From Lamellibrachia columna (Eukaryota; Annelida; Polychaeta; Sabellida; Siboglinidae): a stretch of DNA of 64,000 bases. The stretch spans positions 40,052,544-40,116,543 of the forward strand of contig OY759263.1 in assembly GCA_963662155.1 (NCBI GenBank), given 5' to 3'. The stretch's first letter is position 1. Each line of letters starts with the position of its first letter. Of this stretch, positions 12,450-36,764 are shown one piece after another. The notes below the pieces were generated by a model that worked only from the letters and a program-made list of their open reading frames with translations, was not told the origin of the DNA and did not search any database. The position numbers and the translations under genes were made by a program.

Positions 12450-12737
12450 GTTAATAATGGCAGCAAAAAATATGTGTGACCAGAAAAGTGTGTCTGTTAT
12501 ATATGAGTTAATTATTAATGGAAAAACATAATTGTATTTTTGTATAATTGGATGTTAATTTATTACTTGTTTGATTAAATATTATGATATACCATATTTG
12601 CAGAAATGTTGTGCTGTCTGCCAGTGCAGTATTATACAAAGAACTATATTGTTTTGATCATTGTACATGTATGCCAATCATCATATATATAAAAAATAAT
12701 GTATATATATATATATATATATATATACATACATACA

Positions 12738-12773
<36 letters not shown>

Positions 12774-12800
12774 TATACGTTAATAATGGCAGCAATAAAG
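12107..12800. repeat. Tandem duplication of a ~350-bp AT-rich segment
   Basis: The segment from TGTGTGACCAGAAAAGTGTG to ACGTTAATAATGGCAGCA occurs at about 12107-12466 and 12471-12797. Each copy ends in its own (TA)n tract; the second also carries a (CATA)n tract. A diverged third relative of part of it (TCTGCCAGCGCTTCATTATA) lies at about 11818-11840. Confidence 0.85.
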
Positions 12801-13116
12801 GTTTAGTTCTGTAAATCTTTACCGCATGACTCATTTCCCTAACTGTATTATTTGAAATGTTTATCATACGAATAGGGCGGAGATGTTTGTTTACAACGAC
12901 ACCGGCTGTGCGCATAAATAGCATGCGCAATACACAAAATGCATACTTCCGCAGACTTTCGGCACGGGACTACTCTGGGCCCGTGTATACGCGGGCCGAA
13001 AGTAGGCGCTTACTGCGCGCATGCGCAATACGCAAGAAGCATACTTCCGCTGACTTTCGGCACGGGACTACTCTGGGCCCGTTACACCGGTACTTGGTAC
13101 TGTCAGCACTGCTGAA

Positions 13117-13560
13117 GGGGTAAGACCACAGTTGACCTTCCTTCCTACGAATGTAGGGCGTATTAAATTGCGATATGTGAATTTAAAGAATTCATATGAT
13201 GTGACATAAGTGCAATTGAGCAGGCATATTCACAGGTTTGTTTGTAGAAGCTATTGGCTGTGAAATGGTGCATTTTTTTGAGAGTTTAAAAGGCGGAGGG
13301 ATTTACGGGAATTTTTCTGCTATGGGCCACGTGGGCGCATCAATACAAGGCTATTTTTGTCAAAATTGATGGGCATCGCACGTCGGGGCGTTTTAAAAGA
13401 GCTGGAGGTATGTGATTTTGATCAAACTTGGTCAGCATGTCAAAGAGATGATGGCAGTTGCTGTGAAAAAGTTTCAGAATTTTTAGTGGTCACGTTTTCT
13501 TATAATCTAACAAAACGTTAACATGGCCACCAATGCAATTTTCAACTGTGGTCTGACTCC
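13117..13560. repeat. Module A, copy 1 (444 bp, inverted ends)
   Basis: Starts GGGGTAAGACCACAGTTGA; its end, read in reverse complement, is GGAGTCAGACCACAGTTGA. The 19-bp ends match at all but two positions, so A looks like a short TIR-bounded (MITE-like) element. Module A occurs three times at exactly 444 bp. The base context left of this first copy is TGAA. Confidence 0.8.
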
Positions 13561-15189
13561 AAATAGACGGAAGTCGGGGTCACAAACACGGTTATAAAAT
13601 GTTGATATGCTTATGTTTTGGTCGTTGTTATTAGCTTAATTGTGGATATTACACGTAATTTGGATGAAATTATTAGTTTGTTATAACAAATTTCTTATAA
13701 TTTTTATAATTTGCAATTATGATAACATAATTACGGCTCATATTTTGGAAAATAAATAAAAACGGTTGCTAACCTGTCCCATGTTGTGTGTGTTTGACTT
13801 AGACAATTGTCGGTGTCAGACTGGATACTATTATATTATTATATATATGTTATAGATTCCATCTAGTGAACAAGATCATTACTGGTTAAACTCCGCTACT
13901 ATTTAAACTGTTTAACAGTCTGCCTTAGGAGGTGTCTTGTAACCGATCTACTAAATATAAAACATGTAAAATAAATGTACATTTTAGTTTTGTACTATAA
14001 CGTTTGATGTGCACGAGCTGATATATTGCGCAAGTTGATGTTTAATATGATATTTCATTGCTAATAAATACAATTTTTTTATTTTTCATATGCTAAAATA
14101 GCATTATAGAACTTGTGGTAAGCTAAAAGTGTACAATAAGCAATTTTTAATATCAACAATAACTGTTGCCTTTCCAAAATGTCTATTCACCACATATCAA
14201 TACCAATTTCATGTTGTGTGCAGTACTTTGCAACCCTAACCGTAGCTAACCCCATCTTTAGCTAACCCCATGCCTGGCTAACCCCATCTCTAGCTAACCC
14301 CATCCCTAGCTAACCATAACTCTGAAGTGGTTAACATAAGATATAATCATTCCCATAGGCACAGATTGGTAGGAAAAGTGAACAGTTTGCTTAGAAAAGG
14401 CAGACAGCAGTAGCAATCACGAACATCATGATACAGATCGGATGCCAAAATGGAAAGTTTGCGAAAATTAGGGGGTATGACATAAGTATGTGACGGAACA
14501 GGTAACAATTTTGGACTATAGCGATCATTGGTGATATTTGTCTTGTGGCCCCGTGCGTTAGCAACATTGTGTAACAAATTTGGACAGAATAGTTGTATTT
14601 TGGTTGTGTCACACCCACTGGAAGCACTGCGTAGATCAGCATTTTCAAATCTGGCCGCGACTGGCATCTGGTCATGTGATACCCTTTTATGGTGGCGTAT
14701 CGAAATCAAGCCGTCCGCCTTGTATCTTATCAACTAGAAGTATGAAAGCAGTCACATAAACAATAAAATTGGACAAACCTGAATCATTTGAATTTACCCT
14801 AAATCCTGTTAAATGTGAAAAATGTCCAATTTTCTTACAAAGCTATGCCACGTTTGGTTTAAAATCAAGCAATTATATGAATAATAATTTAAAAATAAAC
14901 TCAGTAGTATATTCAAAGGGACAGTAAGCAGGCTTCATTGGTTCGCAGTGCTATGTAAATCTAGTGTACATGATCTATGATTTATCAAGTGTCAAAATCG
15001 ACCTATAATTAAATTATGTGACTGGTTTTCAGCTAATAATACGGACAAAGCATTGTTTAGACTTGGCTGTCAAACAAATAATAATGACTTGACAAGTAGG
15101 AGTGTTCCATAATGTGTCTACATATACACTGTGCCGCAACTTGATATAAAATTTGACACTTTCTGAAACAAACAAATTCCCTATTTATA
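13561..15189. repeat. Module B, copy 1 (~1.63 kb)
   Basis: A 1.6-kb AT-rich module that starts AAATAGACGG and ends near CCTATTT, so its termini are a short inverted pair. It contains a 14-bp minisatellite (AGCTAACCCCATC units, about 14243-14320) and a 128-codon open frame on the minus strand (14347-14733) with no recognised domain. Confidence 0.8.
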
Positions 15190-15633
15190 GGGGTAAGACC
15201 ACAGTTGACCTTCCTTCCTACGAATGTAGGGCGTATTAAATTGCGATATGTGAATTTAAAGAATTCATATGATGTGACATAAGTGCAATTGAGAAGGCAT
15301 ATTCACAGGTTTGTTTGTAGAAGCTATTGGCTGTGAAATGGTGCATTTTTTTGAGAGTTTAAAAGGCGGAGGGATTTACGGGAATTTTTCTGCTATGGGC
15401 CACGTGGGCACATGAATACAAGGCTATTTTTGTCAAAATTGATGGGCATCGCACGTCGGGGCGTTTTAAAAGAGCTGGAGGTATGTGATTTTGATCAAAC
15501 TTGGTCAGCATGTCAAAGAGATGATGGCAGTTGCTGTGAAAAAGTTTCAGAATTTTTAGTGGTCACGTTTTCTTATAATCTAACAAAACGTTAACATGGC
15601 CACCAATGCAATTTTCAACTGTGGTCTGACTCC
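15190..15633. repeat. Module A, copy 2
   Basis: Nearly identical to 13117-13560 and of the same 444-bp length. It sits between B copy 1 and B copy 2 (left context TATTTATA, right context AAATAG). Confidence 0.85.
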
Positions 15634-17259
15634 AAATAGACGGAAGTCGGGGTCACAAACACGGTTATAAAATGTTGATATGCTTATGTTTTGGTCGTTG
15701 TTATTAGCTTAATTGTGGATATTACACGTAATTTGGATGAAATTATTAGTTTGTTATAACAAATTTCTTATAATTTTTTTAATTTGCAATTATGATAATA
15801 TAATTAGGGCTCATATTTTGGAAAATAAATAAAAACGGTTGCTAACCTGTCCCATGTTGTGTGTGTTTGACTTAGACAATTGTCGGTGTCAGACTGGATA
15901 ATATTATATTATTATATATATGTTATAGATTCCATCTAGTGAACAAGATCATTACTGGTTAAACTCCGCTACTATTTAAACTGTTTAACAGTCTGCCTTA
16001 GGAGGTGTCTTGTAACCGATCTACTAAATATAAAACATGTAAAATAAATGTACATTTTAGTTTTGTACTATAACGTTTGATGTGCACGAGCTGATATATT
16101 GCGCAAGTTGATGTTTAATATGATATTTCATTGCTAATAAATACAATTTTTTTATTTTTCATATGCTAAAATAGCATAATAGAACTTGTGGTAAGCTAAA
16201 AGTGTACAATAAGCAATTTTTAATATCAACAATAACTGCTGCCTTTCCAAAATGTCTATTCACCACATATCAATACCAATGTCATGTTGTGTGCAGTACT
16301 TTGCAACCATAACCGTAGCTAACCCCATCTTTAGCTAACCCCATGCCTGGCTAACCCCATCTCTAGCTAACCCCATCCCTAGCTAACCATAACTCTGAAG
16401 TGGTTAACATAAGATATAATCATTCCCATAGGCACAGGTTGGTAGGAAAAGTGAACAGTTTGCTTAGAAAAGGCAGACAGCAGTAGCAATCACGAACATC
16501 ATGATACAGATCGGATGCCAAAATGGAAAGTTTGCGAAAATTAGGGGGTATGACATAAGTATGTGACGGAACAGGTAACCATTTTGGACTATAGCGATCA
16601 TTGGTGATATTTGTCTTGTGGCCCCGTGCGTTAGCAACATTGTGTAACAAATTTGGACAGAATAGTTGTATTTTGGTTGTGTCACACCCACTGGAAGCAC
16701 TGCGTAGATCAGCATTTTCAAATCTGGCCGCGACTGGCATCTGGTCATGTGATACCCTTTTATGGTGGCGTATCGAAATCAAGCCGTCCGCCTTTTATCT
16801 TATCAACTAGAAGTATGAAAGCAGTCACATAAACAATAAAATTGGACAAACCTGAATCATTTGAATTTACCCTAAATCCTGTTAAATGTGAAAAATGTCC
16901 AATTTTCTTACAAAGTTATGCCACGTTTGGTTTAAAATCAAGCAATTATATGAATAATAATTTAAAAATAAACTCAGTAGTATATTCAAAGGGACAGTAA
17001 GCAGGTTTCATTGGTTCGCAGTGCTATGTAAATCTAGTGTACATGATCTATGATTTATCAAGTGTCAAAATCGACCTATAATTAAATTATGTGACTGGTT
17101 TTCAGCTAATAATACGGACAAAGCATTGTTTAGACTAGGCTGTCAAACAAATAATAATGACTTGACAAGTAGGAGTGTTCCATAATGTGTCTACATATAC
17201 ACTGTGCCGCAACTTGACATAAAATTTGACACTTTCTGAAACAAACAAATTCCCTATTT
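15634..17259. repeat. Module B, copy 2
   Basis: Nearly identical to B copy 1. It joins directly to B copy 3 at CTATTT|AAATAG without a module A between them. The minus-strand open frame is shortened at its start by a base change (16420-16782). Confidence 0.85.
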
Positions 17260-18885
17260 AAATAGACGGAAGTCGGGGTCACAAACACGGTTATAAAATG
17301 TTGATATGCTTATGTTTTGGTCGTTGTTATTAGCTTAATTGTGGATATTACACGTAATTTGGATGAAATTATTAGTTTGTTATAACAAATTTCTTATAAT
17401 TTTTATAATTTGCAATTATGATAACATAATTAGGGCTCATATTTAGAAAAAAATAAATAAAAACGGTTGCTAACCTGTCCCATGTTGTGTGTGTTTGACT
17501 TAGACAATTGTCGGTGTCAGACTGGATACTATTATATTATTATATATATGTTATAGATTCCATCTAGTGAATAAGATCATTACTGGTTAAACTCCGCTAC
17601 TATTTAAACTGTTTAACAGTCTGCCTTAGGAGGTGTCTTGTAACCGATCTACTAAATATAAAACATGTAAAATAAATGTACATTTTAGTTTTGTACTATA
17701 ACGTTTGATGTGCACGAGCTGATATATTGCGCAAGTTGATGTTTAATATGATATTTCATTGCTAATAAATACAATTTTTTTATTTCATATGCTAAAATAG
17801 CATTATAGAACTTGTGGTAAGCTAAAAGTGTACAATAAGCAATTTTTAATATCAACAATAACTGTTGCCTTTCCAAAATGTCTATTCACAACATATCAAT
17901 ACCAATTTCATGTTGTGTGCAGTACTTTGCAACCCTAACCGTAGCTAACCCCATCTTTAGCTAACCCCATGCCTGGCTAACCCCATCTCTAGCTAACCCC
18001 ATCCCTAGCTAACCATAACTCTGAAGTGGTTAACATAAGATATAATCATTCCCATAGGCACAGATTGGTAGGAAAAGTGAACAGTTTGCTTAGAAAAGGC
18101 AGACAGCAGTAGCAATCACGAACATCATGATACAGATCGGATGCCAAAATGGAAAGTTTGCGAAAATTAGGGGGTATGACATAAGTATGTGACGGAACAG
18201 GTAACCATTTTGGACTATAGCGATCATTGGTGATATTTGTCTTGTGGCCCCGTGCGTTAGCAACATTGTGTAACAAATTTGGACAGAATAGTTGTATTTT
18301 GGTTGTGTCACACCCACTGGAAGCACTGCGTAGATCAGCATTTTCAAATCTGGCCGCGACTGGCATCTGGTCATGTGATACCCTTTTATGGTGGCGTATC
18401 GAAATCAAGCCGTCCGCCTTGTATCTTATCAACTAGAAGTATGAAAGCAGTCACATAAACAATAAAATTGGACAAACCTGAATCATTTGAATTTACCCTA
18501 AATCCTGTTAAATGTGAAAAATGTCCAATTTTCTTACAAAGTTATGCCACGTTTGGTTTAAAATCAAGCAATTATATGAATAATAATTTTAAAATAAACT
18601 CAGTAGTATATTCAAAGGGACAGTAAGCAGGCTTCATTGGTTCGCAGTGCTATGTAAATCTAGTGTACATGATCTATGATTTATCAAGTGTCAAAATCGA
18701 CCTATAATTAAATTATGTGACTGGTTTTCAGCTAATAATACGGACAAAGCATTGTTTAGACTTGGCTGTCAAACAAATAATAATGACTTGACAAGTAGGA
18801 GTGTTCCATAATGTGTCTACATATACACTGTGCCGCAACTTGATATAAAATTTGACACTTTCTGAAACAAACAAATTCCCTATTT
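17260..18885. repeat. Module B, copy 3
   Basis: Third near-identical copy of B, ending CCTATTT just before A copy 3. The 128-codon minus-strand frame recurs at 18046-18432. Confidence 0.85.
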
Positions 18886-19329
18886 GGGGTAAGACCACAG
18901 TTGACCTTCCTTCCTACGAATGTAGGGCGTATTAAATTGCGATATATGAATTTAAAGAATTCATATGATGTGACATAAGTGCAATTGAGAAGGCATATTC
19001 ACAGGTTTGTTTGTAGAAGCTATTGGCTGTGAAATGGTGCATTTTTTTGAGAGTTTAAAAGGCGGAGGGATTTACGGGAATTTTTCTGCTACGGGCCACG
19101 TGGGCGCATGAATACAAGGCTATTTTTGTCAAAATTGATGGGCATCGCACGTCGTGGCGTTTTAAAAGAGCTGGAGGTATGTGATTTTGATCAAACTTGG
19201 TCAGCATGTCAAAGAGATGATGGCAGTTGCTGTGAAAAAGTTTCAGAATTTTTAGTGGTCACGTTTTCTTATAATCTAACAAAACGTTAACATGGCCACC
19301 AATGCAATTTTCAACTGTGGTCTGACTCC
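18886..19329. repeat. Module A, copy 3, closing the array
   Basis: Third 444-bp copy of A. It is followed directly by TGAAG, matching the TGAA before A copy 1, as if the whole A-B-A-B-B-A block were one insertion with a 4-bp target duplication. Confidence 0.8.
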
Positions 19330-20430
19330 TGAAGTGCAAGTTGAACGAGGACACTATCTGTACTGAATTCGCTCCCTGTGAGCGCACACTGCGGCTGGCG
19401 CGTGTCGCGTGCACGTCATACAACTTGTGCACTATCTCGGCATAGGAGGGAATGTGAATTTTATTTAGAGCATTTTGTTGTACAGCTGTATCTATGTTGT
19501 TTGTATTTTGTGTATTTATACATTAGTGTATTTTTTATTTATGTCATTTGCACATTCCAGGCAGTTTTTACATTTATATTTATCAATCTCAGTCAGAATT
19601 GTGCATAGCTTTGTATATTTCTTGCATGGTATTTTTATTTTATTGATCAGTACTGCTTTATTTAACGCTATTATTCTGTAATCTCTACTTTATTAAGTGC
19701 CCTTTTTATCAACATGGTGTTTCATGCTGATCTGTGCTTGTTTTTTACATTGCTGCATGCATGTCTAGCCTGTTTGTAATTATTGTTGTATAATTTTTAT
19801 AAATTTTTATCATTTGAACATTTCAGTATAGAATGTGCGTGTTTGCGTAATTGAAATGTGGAGCTATTTTCACTGCTATATGTTTTTTATCCATTACCTT
19901 AATTTCTATGCTCCTTTCGTTATGCTCAGTATTTTTTACCTGCGTTTTAGCCTGTTGTATAATTGTTATATATATACCTTATTTAAATTGTATATAATTA
20001 CCATTTCTTGTTTGTATTAAAATAATGTGTTTAACCATTGTGGTTAATATTGTGTTTGTCGTGCTGTGTCTCGAGTGTGTCTGCCGGTCGTTGACCGACG
20101 ACGCGACGTCACAACCCTAAATTGTTTGTCGTACGCGGTAATCTACCCCTTTCGGGCCTTCCGAACTTGGCAAGTCTGATTCAAAGAGAATGTTGTCTCT
20201 ATTAAAAGAAAGGAATGTTTGTCATACTGTTGCACATTGTTTTATTCGTTCTCAATTGGATACATTGTTTCATTAAACCGCATGATTCGTTTATCCGGCC
20301 AACATCACTGGGAAACAGTAAGCAGTAAATAGTAAACACACTGTACATTCTTAAAACAAAATACTTAGGACAGACACTGCCTCGCAAATAACAGAAACGT
20401 CTGTTCTAAATTAAACCTTCAACAACCTAA
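19330..20430. other. AT-rich intergenic DNA with a segment repeated at 21758
   Basis: No supported gene. About 19655-20022 is a segment that recurs at about 21758-22126 with ~95% identity by eye. A short CpG-rich patch with GGTCGTTGACCGACGACGCG lies near 20085. Confidence 0.7.
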
Positions 20431-20442
20431 ATCAATGCTGAA

Positions 20443-20570
20443 CATCTAACGGCTAACATCTAACGGCTGTCATCTAACGGCTAACATCTAACGGTTAACA
20501 TATAACGGCTAACATATAACGGCTAACATAATAATATTATAACGGCTAACATCTAACGGCTATCAGGAAA
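20443..20570. repeat. 15-bp minisatellite AACATCTAACGGCT
   Basis: Eight or so units of CTAACGGCTAACAT and variants, in direct tandem. Confidence 0.85.
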
Positions 20571-20865
20571 TAACTGTGCCCGACTACAATGTAGTTGGAG
20601 TTAAAGAGACAATTTGTCCACAGTCACTGATAGAATGGCTCTGAAAAAGAACTGGGTAACCCACTGGCTTGATCAATCAAAATCACTTTCCTCCATGATT
20701 TGTGATTAGTCTAAAGATTCTGCAAATAGTAGCATGTTGCACTACATTTTCTTGAATACTAAAATTACCTAGTAATGTCTTGCACAATAAGATTACATAA
20801 AAAGTGTATAATTTTGATAGCAGTCATACATTTTTTTTTAATATCAGTTAGCTGACTGTTGCGCT

Positions 20866-20942
20866 CAGTCCCTCAGTTAACATGTACCTCAGCGGCTCAG
20901 TTAACATATACCTCAGCCCCTCAGTTAACATATACCTCATGC
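20866..20942. repeat. Short tandem repeat CCTCAGTTAACATATA
   Basis: Three units of about 27 bases with CTCAGTTAACATRTACCTCA. Confidence 0.8.
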
Positions 20943-21009
20943 CATAATGGTATATTTTGCGTTAAAAAAATTTCCGTGCTCCAAAATTGTCGGTGTTAAG
21001 GTTAACATG

Positions 21010-21173
21010 TAGAATTAGAAAACTTTGATTTGCGTGGGACTAAGTGTACCCTTTACGTGAAAACGCCCTAAGTGAACTCGAGCAACGTGGAGTGAACGAA
21101 ATTGTCCAAGCTTCGAACCCGGATTGCTTCGATTGTGAGTCCGATGTTCTAACCACAACGCCATCGCGCCCCA
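21010..21173 (-). mobile_element. tRNA-derived SINE
   Basis: Read on the minus strand the element starts GGGGCGCGATGGCGTTGTGG, followed by TTAGAACATCGGACTC, and contains GGGTTCGAAGC about 50 bases in. These are the A-box and B-box regions of a tRNA-type RNA polymerase III promoter in correct spacing. The tail runs to about 21010. It abuts an RTE-like LINE fragment at 21174. Confidence 0.7.
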
Positions 21174-21420
21174 GTATTCCAGTAATAATTGCCCTGCATT
21201 CTTTGTCATCAGTATTGCCACTCCGTGTCTTCCTGACAAAAATACACTCTCTCCGTTGTTCAACTTGACTGTCCCATGGCCCGTCCATCTGCATTCACTA
21301 ATGCCCATGCTATCGATTTTAGATTTATCTATTTCCTTTGCAAGTTGTCCTGATGTTCCCATTGAATATTGCGTTGTCGTGTTAAAAAAAGAAAAACGAT
21401 CCGACGGGGGGGGGGGTAAC
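21174..21420 (-). pseudogene. RTE-like LINE endonuclease fragment
   Basis: The minus strand reads IDSMGISECRWTGHGTVKLN, then GESVFLSGRHGVAILMTKNA and LLLEYW. GISECRW with the downstream Ser-Gly-Arg and VAI-M-K pattern is characteristic of the APE-type endonuclease of RTE-family retrotransposons (often annotated as craniofacial development protein 2-like). It is cut off where the SINE begins, so it is an old fragment. Confidence 0.65.
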
Positions 21421-21687
21421 TGTGTCATCTACTGCCGACTCTCATCCACATCACCACAGCAGAAGCGTCCACGACGCGGCTCAGTTAATTCTGTTAAAAA
21501 CCTCGTGCACACGATTGAATGAGTGGCCTATTTGGAACCCTGGTTGGACACACCTTGCCAACTTGTCTAGCATCAGGCACATGGGCATTGTGCATTGTCA
21601 ATATACACTTTTGCCATGTATTTCATATTACGAACGTATGTAGGTTTAACTTTCAACAATAAGTTTGAGCGAAAACATCATCAAACA

Positions 21688-22297
21688 TCATAAATCAGTG
21701 ATCACTTTCATATGTGTTATTATAATATCGTATAATGTAATGAAAGAATATGTGCTATGATTTATTTAACGCTATTATTCTGTAATCTGTACTTTATTAA
21801 GTGCCCTTTTATCAACATGGTGTTTCATGCTGATCTGTGCTTGTTTTTTACATTGCTGCATGCATGTCTAGCCTGTTTGTAATTATTGTTGTATAATTTT
21901 TATATATTTTTATCATTTGAACATTTCAGTATAGAATGTGCGTGTTTGCGTAATTGAAATGTGGAGCTATTTTCACTGCTATATGTTTTTTTATCCATTA
22001 CCTTAATTTTTATGCTCCTTTCGTTATGCTTTTTTACCTGCATTTTAGCCTGTTGTATAATTGTTATTTATGTACCTATATGTACCTTATTTAAATTGTA
22101 TATAATTACCATTTCTTGTTTGTATAAACGCAAGAAGTAGACTTCAACTGGGCAGTTAAATACTGACGTATCAAACATATAATGTATCAATTGGGGAACG
22201 TTGTAAATATAAATTATTTGGTAGATAAATCAGTGATCACTTTCGTATGTGTTATTATAATATCGTATAATGTAATGAAAGAATATTTGCTATGATT
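21688..22297. repeat. Direct ~70-bp repeats flanking the duplicated AT-rich segment
   Basis: A ~70-base sequence with AAATCAGTGATCACTTTC and GTATAATGTAATGAAAGAAT occurs at about 21688-21757 and again at about 22226-22297. Between them lies the second copy of the segment also found at 19655-20022. Confidence 0.75.
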
Positions 22298-23710
22298 AAT
22301 GTCAATAACATTTAATCATAAACATACTCAGTGGTCGCACGATTGTGGTACACCTGCATTACATTGGTTCCAGTCTGCCATTGCGTGACAGCAGCCAACA
22401 TTAGGGTGCAATTAGCAGTATGATATGCCAGTAAATCGAGACCTCGGAATGGGGAACGACTTGGAAATAGAGACGTTATATTATTCATGACACGTGCAGT
22501 CTATTGCGATCGTATTCGGTGACACAGTGACTGGCACGAGAGACTAAGACATGATCACAGAATATGAGCGCTTGCAGCAACTGTAGTCAATACAACGGAC
22601 GACTCGAGCTATAGGTGGACACCTTGACACCACCAAAACAACTGTGTTTAAAATACGAGTTTTAATAACGAGCATACATGTATTTAACTCTCCGTCATTT
22701 GTACGTACAATAAACCTAGGTCCCGGAGATTGAAATCTACATCATTTCATGTTCAGTGGACAACATATATGCGAATACATTTATGTATCACTTTCCGTTT
22801 TATTATTTGCGAATCGTGCTGATCCATATAATTGTGCGATGACACAATCGTCCAGGAACCAAGAACAGGCAGTTAGTGTGTTAAAATTGCGATGTTTAGT
22901 TGCGTAACAGAACGCCAGCACGGATCGTGTCAGTCACGTGATAGTTGTGCCAAATAAACGGTTGGACGAAAGACCGGGAAGACAAACAATAGGCCAGGGT
23001 TACATTGACCATTGTGGACATTCCCAATGTTTTCGCAAATTCACCAAATAATGTTTTCTAAATATACTTGAAGACAAGCGAGTGGTCTGGAGTAAATGTA
23101 TGCCACTGTTCTTTATACGCATATCACATGGCTGACTGTTGCGTGGGTAACACTGAAATTATGTCCTAAAATAAAAAATGGCTACTTGTTACAATGTTAA
23201 CAATAATATTTATTTTTACCCACAAATCTCAGTATCACAACTGCAAAACAAAGTTTCACTTGTTTGTCATGGCCAACGCCGTACGATGATGTCCCGGGTC
23301 TCGATGCTTTTTGGGTTGCCACGTCAAAGCGGACTATGCCAATAGAGGTCAATATCTGTCCGTCACGCTGTCAAAACTTATGAATTGCTCCACGGCAACG
23401 TAGACTCTTGATATTTTCGATGGTAAACAATATGGCCTGCACGGAGAGGCGTCGAGTGGTTAATAATCTCAGTCATTTTGATCATCACAGGTTGATATGT
23501 ATGAACGAGACAAGGATGAGAACATAGTAGTGCAAATCATAATGAGCTCATGCAATTTGGCGATGTGAATGCTTGGCTCTAACGAAGACCCGGCGTTCTT
23601 CTTTTCATATTACCTAACTACGTCAACATATTCACAACATCAATATAAAACTGCGACGTTTATATTAATCGCGCGTCAAAGCGCACTTTCGTCAAAGTGA
23701 TAAATCCCTG
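22298..23710. other. Intergenic stretch, no supported gene
   Basis: I see no coding signal, repeat array or RNA gene here. It probably includes the 3' flank of the minus-strand protease gene; a TTTATT at 23209-23214 is AATAAA on the minus strand. Confidence 0.4.
23209..23214 (-). terminator. Candidate poly(A) signal for the protease gene
   Basis: AATAAA on the minus strand, about 1 kb beyond the protease stop codon at 24220. No nearer canonical signal was seen, so this assignment is tentative. Confidence 0.2.
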
Positions 23711-23712
23711 AA

Positions 23713-23963
23713 AATGTCACCAAGGCCCTGCAATATCACCAAGGCCCTGCAATATCACCAAGGCCCTGCAATGTCACCAAGGCCCTGCAATATCACCAAG
23801 GCCCTGCAATGTCACCAAGGCCCTGCAATATCACCAAGGCCCTGCAATATCACCAAGGCCCTGCAATATCACCAAGGCCCTGCAATGTCACCAAGGCCCT
23901 GCAATATCACCAAGGCCCTGCAATATCACCAAGACCCTGCAATATCACCAAGACCCTGCAATC
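23713..23963. repeat. 19-bp minisatellite, about 13 copies
   Basis: Unit ATCACCAAGGCCCTGCAAT with a few GTCACC variants and two late AAGACC variants. It ends about 250 bases beyond the protease stop codon, so it may be in the 3' UTR. Confidence 0.95.
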
Positions 23964-24219
23964 ATCGATTCCTCGGCAATGGCCCAGTAGGGGGAACGCT
24001 GATTATTCTGAAGTAGTCTTTTATGTTGAAAACGTTGCATTTCTGCTACATATGCAAATATCTACGTAACTGCGCGTAACAACGTCCCTTCACTTGAGCA
24101 AGTAGTAAATGTCATGTGTAGCGTCTTAACACCGGACACACACGATGTTTGACGGAAAGTCCCCAATTGTTTTAACATGGAATTGGTAGTTGAGATAACT
24201 CCTACGTAGCGGAAGTGTG

Positions 24220-36556
<12,337 letters not shown>

Positions 36557-36574
36557 CGACGCAGACCCTCGCTG

Positions 36575-36650
36575 CCCCCTTCGCTCGCTGCCCCCTTCGC
36601 TCGTTGTCCCCTCGTTCGTTGTCCCCTTCGCTAGATGCCCCCCTCGCCTC
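36575..36650. repeat. 16-bp tandem repeat in the putative 5' UTR
   Basis: Units CTGCCCCCTTCGCTCG and variants directly upstream of the protease start codon (36556). If transcribed it is a purine-rich 5' UTR segment. Confidence 0.85.
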
Positions 36651-36764
36651 GATCACTTCTCCCACTAAGTCACGAAACTGTCGCCATGGTGATGGAGGAC
36701 GCTCTCAGTTTTTGTGAGTGCTTGCGTCACGTGGCGATTCTGGTTGGAGACAAACATACAGACA

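Larger units (their letters stand above)
9687..13092 (+). mobile_element. TIR-bounded DNA transposon, about 3.4 kb, with decayed BED-finger gene
   Basis: The left end starts TACCGGTGTAACGGGCCCAG and is matched in inverse orientation by the right end, with about 79 bases of near-perfect terminal inverted repeat (9687-9766 against about 13014-13092). The right side has a second inner copy of the repeat at about 12917-12986. Both ends are bordered by CTTGG (9682-9686 and 13093-13097), a likely 5-bp target duplication. Inside are exon-like blocks including a BED finger, a long (TA)n and AT-rich filler. I cannot assign the superfamily: the 5-bp duplication fits some classes, but no DDE domain is visible, so it may be a non-autonomous or degraded member. 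Confidence 0.7.

Noticed and set aside
14243..14320. Telomere-like CTAACCC runs
   Set aside because: The unit is 14 bp (AGCTAACCCCATC type), not a CCCTAA hexamer, and it is internal to module B.
14347..14733. 128-codon minus-strand frame in module B, present in all three B copies
   Set aside because: No recognisable domain, and the copies are too recent for conservation to mean anything; one copy has already lost its start.
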